64,000 nt of DNA. Source: Lysobacter sp. BMK333-48F3. Its GTDB lineage: Bacteria; Pseudomonadota; Gammaproteobacteria; Xanthomonadales; Xanthomonadaceae. Location: assembly GCF_019733395.1 (NCBI RefSeq), contig NZ_JAIHOO010000001.1:4030501-4094500 (forward strand). Reading direction: 5' to 3'. The position numbers were made by a program, and so were the translations under genes. The stretch's first letter is position 1. Every line of letters begins with the position of its first letter. Shown here one piece after another: positions 61,539-64,000 of the stretch. The notes under the pieces were generated by a model, which was not told where the DNA came from, ran no database searches, and saw only the letters and a list, made by a program, of their open reading frames with translations.

Positions 61539-61545
61539 TCGCAAT

Positions 61546-61578
61546 CAAACCGCGGCGGAATGACTCCGCCGCGGTTTG
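61546..61578 (+). terminator. Strong hairpin after the BON gene
   Basis: CAAACCGCGGCGGA and TCCGCCGCGGTTTG form a perfect 14-bp stem with a 5-base loop just after the stop at 61538. It lacks a long T-run but is probably the transcript end. Confidence 0.75.
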
Positions 61579-62143
61579 AGTCGTACAGAAGATTTCTAAT
61601 TCTGGCCGTAGGTTCGAATGCTTCATGGTCTATCAAACTAGATAAACGGAATGCCTGCTGTGCGGATTGATGGACCTGACAAGCGAGATTCTGGGCGGGA
61701 CGGGCACTTGTGTAGTGCTGTTCGTAGCGCCCGGCAGAATCAAATCTCAATGACGCAGCAGTTGCAGCAGCAACACGTCTCAGTAGGTTTTCTCATGATT
61801 GAGTCGTCGCCTGTGGGGGCGATCTTCAGCTCAAAAAGGCGGGCAGGTCGATAAAGTTCGCGACTCTAAGTGCTTGCTGCGACTGCCAAATTTGCGTAGC
61901 TTTTAATCTTTTAGTTGTGGACTCGAATCCGCTCTTGTCTGAAAGTCCATTGGGCGTCGACGCAGTCTCGGAGCATGTTGCTGGGAGGGCAGCGATCCGG
62001 TGCATCCGTAGAGGTAGGGGCGGCGTAAGGCACGACCACGACCTTGCCGCTGCAATAAGCTGTCGACGAACGTACTCTGAACCGGTTGATCTGCGTCAAC
62101 TACGGTAGAATCCATTGCGATCAGTCAATTTAAAGTGACATCT
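61579..62143. other. Low-GC junction between core and island
   Basis: 565 bases with no supported gene. Base composition falls clearly relative to everything to the left. A decayed REP copy remains at 62014-62039 (GTAGGGGCGGCGTAAGGCACGACCAC). Fragments like GGTTCGAAT occur but do not build a tRNA. TAGAAT at 62106-62111 is a weak candidate -10 for the next gene. Confidence 0.5.
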
Positions 62144-63163
62144 ATGCGAGCGCAGCCCGCTACGACACTTGTCTACGACAGCTATTGGAAATTTGCGGCC
62201 GAGCGGCTTGCAATATACTACCGGCGCTTGTCCAGCCCCCAGGGGCCTTGGACTTTAGACCCGATTCTTCACGAATATCGATTCACTAACGTGTTCCGGG
62301 CTTCCGACAGGGTGAGTCAGTATCTTATTCGGGAAGTTCAGTATGGGGAGGGGCGCCCCCAGGAGCCTGCGGAAGTTTATTTCAGAACGCTGTTATTCAA
62401 GATTTTCAACCGGATTGATACTTGGAGAGCGCTCGAAGAAAGACTCGGGAGGCTGAGTTGGAAACATACGAGTCTGCAAGCCATCGAAGATGCTCTCGAT
62501 GAGATGTTGCGATCGGGGCGGAAGATCTACTCCGCGGCATACATCATGCCCTCTCCGAAGTTTGGAAGGGATCGCAAACACTCCAATCACTTGATTTTGC
62601 TCGCCAGAATGATGGCTGAAGATATGCCTTTAAGAATGGCTAGGGCGCGATCATTGCGCTCGGTCTATGAGCAATTGCTGCAATATCCTGGCGTTGGGAG
62701 TTTCTTGGCATTTCAGTATGCGATAGATCTAAACTATTCGTCTTTGATGGATTTCGACGAGTCAGATTTTGTCGTGGCAGGCCCGGGGGCGCTTGACGGA
62801 ATCTCTAAGTGTTTTGTGAAGGGGCATTCATTTTCACCGGGCGAAATAATCAATATGATGGTTGATCGACAGTTTGAGGAGTTCAGCCAGAGGGGTCTGA
62901 GGTTTGATGGCTTGTTTGGGCGGCCACTGAAGCCCATCGATTGTCAAAATATTTTCTGTGAGATTTCGAAATACGCGAGGGCGGCTTATCCGGAGATGGT
63001 TGGTGCTGCCGGGCGAACGCGGATCAAGCAGAAGTATCGAGGCTGTATCGCTGAGGCGATCCCCCTCCCCATGTTTCCGCCAAAATGGAATTTGAATGCG
63101 CAGCGATCAGAGCCGCTGTTCATCGAAAAAACTCCCGAGCTAGTTCAGGGTGAGCTCTGTTAG
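62144..63163 (+). CDS. Putative DNA base hypermodification protein
   Basis: The protein has 339 residues from an ATG at 62144 (GTG at 62135 also possible). It resembles the family annotated as putative DNA base hypermodification protein or nucleotide kinase domain (the helical domain linked to 5-hydroxymethyluracil DNA kinases and alpha-glutamyl/putrescinyl-thymine enzymes in phages). Visible parts: EYRFTNVFRASDRVSQYLIR, FRTLLFKIFNRIDTW, a helix-hairpin-helix-like LLQYPGVGSFLAFQYAIDL, and DFVVAGPGALDGI. Codon use is much less GC-biased than in neighbours. It is convergent with a MazG-type gene, with 3 bases between the stops. Function in a bacterium is unknown; the family call is from memory. 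Confidence 0.7.
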   Translation: MRAQPATTLVYDSYWKFAAERLAIYYRRLSSPQGPWTLDPILHEYRFTNVFRASDRVSQYLIREVQYGEGRPQEPAEVYFRTLLFKIFNRIDTWRALEERLGRLSWKHTSLQAIEDALDEMLRSGRKIYSAAYIMPSPKFGRDRKHSNHLILLARMMAEDMPLRMARARSLRSVYEQLLQYPGVGSFLAFQYAIDLNYSSLMDFDESDFVVAGPGALDGISKCFVKGHSFSPGEIINMMVDRQFEEFSQRGLRFDGLFGRPLKPIDCQNIFCEISKYARAAYPEMVGAAGRTRIKQKYRGCIAEAIPLPMFPPKWNLNAQRSEPLFIEKTPELVQGELC

Positions 63164-63166
63164 TGG

Positions 63167-64000
63167 TTATTCGTCGGATAGGGCGAGTGCATTGCATAAC
63201 CAATGTCTATCAAGCTCAATGACTGTTGTGCGAAATGCAACGGCCTTCTTCCTCCACATGGCGTTGCGAGCTGCACCGGTTGCCCGCACGCTGATCTCGT
63301 TGTTGGGTAGTTCAACCAGGCTCAATAAGTCTAATTCGGCGGCGTCAGGTGAGAAAAATCCCAGCGAGGCGAGAACTGCGCGTCTCTTTACATCAATACG
63401 CCCAGGTTCGATCTGGTCACTGTCAATGTTGGGGCAAGACTTTGTGCTCGGTTTCTCAAGAAGTGCCGTCCCGAATCCTACAACTCTGCCGGCGATAGGG
63501 ATGTGCACGTCCGGGCGATAGCTGAGGGACCGGCTATCAAGGTCCACCGTGACAGTGCCTTGGCCCTCCAAGCGCAGTCGGTGGTAGGCCTCGTACCCTT
63601 CTGTTATGGCGTCTTCCCATTCCCACGCTCTATTGGCCGACACCTCTAAGCCAGTCACAAGGCTCTGGATAAATTTGAGAAATTTGAACGTAATATCATG
63701 TTTATTTGAAAACAGCCTGATGGGCTCTCCAGCCGAGGGTTGATTAGGGGCCGCCAATCGCTCCCCTTCACAATGAATCGCCTTGATGACTGCCTCTTCT
63801 ACTATCTTTGCTCTGGCGCCGTCTTCTACTTCATCAGTCTTCGAGTTGGCCTTTCTCTTTCGCCCCATGAGGCTACGTACAACAGGAGACCATCCTAGGT
63901 GCGCGATGTTTGCTAGGTGCATGACGTCATGAAATCTGTAGCCGTCATCGCTATAGGAATTGTCTGTAAGCTGATCCCCTAATCGTTTTCCTTCGAGATA
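63167..64000 (-). CDS. MazG-type nucleotide pyrophosphohydrolase, N-terminus missing
   Basis: The gene is open through the right edge; 277 residues are visible and the start lies beyond 64000. The visible N-terminal part (EGKRLGDQLTDNSYSDDGYR, then FHDVMHLANIAHLGWSPVVR) and DEVEDGARAKIVEEA match a MazG-like family with a long C-terminal domain (MazG_C type). Such enzymes hydrolyse nucleoside triphosphates to monophosphates. An internal ATG at 63922 cuts this domain and is not the start. Together with the hypermodification-like gene it suggests a nucleotide or DNA modification/defence module. Codon use is foreign to the neighbours. Confidence 0.75.
   Translation of the reverse strand, partial: YLEGKRLGDQLTDNSYSDDGYRFHDVMHLANIAHLGWSPVVRSLMGRKRKANSKTDEVEDGARAKIVEEAVIKAIHCEGERLAAPNQPSAGEPIRLFSNKHDITFKFLKFIQSLVTGLEVSANRAWEWEDAITEGYEAYHRLRLEGQGTVTVDLDSRSLSYRPDVHIPIAGRVVGFGTALLEKPSTKSCPNIDSDQIEPGRIDVKRRAVLASLGFFSPDAAELDLLSLVELPNNEISVRATGAARNAMWRKKAVAFRTTVIELDRHWLCNALALSDE

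Noticed and set aside
61600..61940. tRNA-like T-arm fragments (GGTTCGAAT, ACTCGAATCC) at the island edge
   Set aside because: No acceptor, D or anticodon arms could be built around them; no att-like direct repeat was found in the window.

Overview
The window is a GC-rich chromosomal segment from a gammaproteobacterium of the Lysobacter/Xanthomonadaceae type. This rests on the conserved block clpS-clpA-infA-aat-trxB-ftsK-lolA-rarA-crcB, on the hflD-mnmA-NUDIX trio, on paired acnA/acnB, on SapC and TorF-type proteins, and on many copies of a short palindromic repeat (GTAGGAGCGGCGT-AAGCCGCGAC) typical of intergenic DNA in this group. The genus is inferred, not proven.

Layout. 0.2-8.5 kb: a small lipoprotein, then a five-gene operon (SWIM zinc-finger protein, DUF5691-like, MoxR AAA+ ATPase, DUF5682-like, VWA protein) with ATGA overlaps. 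8.9-14.7 kb: divergent aconitase genes acnA and acnB. 15.2-16.0 kb: three degenerate tandem copies of a composite repeat. 16-21.6 kb: hflD, mnmA, a NUDIX hydrolase, a secreted protein, clpS and clpA. 21.9-23.2 kb: three tandem paralogous genes for tiny secreted six-cysteine peptides, then a small secreted protein on the other strand. 24.1-37.8 kb: the housekeeping block (infA, aat, an acyltransferase-like gene, trxB, ald, ftsK, lolA, rarA, crcB) with lineage-specific genes between its members (DUF6289-like, GNAT, a secreted unknown, a GH108 muramidase). 38-44.9 kb: SapC, DUF6196-like, the putrescine ABC operon potFGHI and a TorF-type outer-membrane protein.

44.9-46.4 kb: a tandem repeat array in which one unit is split by an 833-bp IS1595-family element with perfect 8-bp target duplications. 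46.4-47.1 kb: two small genes with their own terminator. 47.3-50.4 kb: copA-cueR behind a MerR-type operator. 50.7-55.2 kb: the long helicase lhr. 55.3-61.5 kb: a probable stress or envelope group (UbiB-like kinase, DUF3606-like, GlsB/YeaQ, an SDR, and a BON-domain protein with a long Gly/Tyr/Gln/Arg disordered region).

After about 61.6 kb base composition and codon use change sharply to a lower-GC style. Two convergent genes follow: a protein resembling the putative DNA base hypermodification family, and a MazG-type nucleotide pyrophosphohydrolase that runs off the window. This looks like the edge of a horizontally acquired island, possibly a nucleotide or DNA-modification conflict system, and it is the strongest candidate here for an undescribed system. 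The six-cysteine peptide array and the MoxR/VWA operon are the next most interesting. No CRISPR array, rRNA or convincing tRNA was seen.
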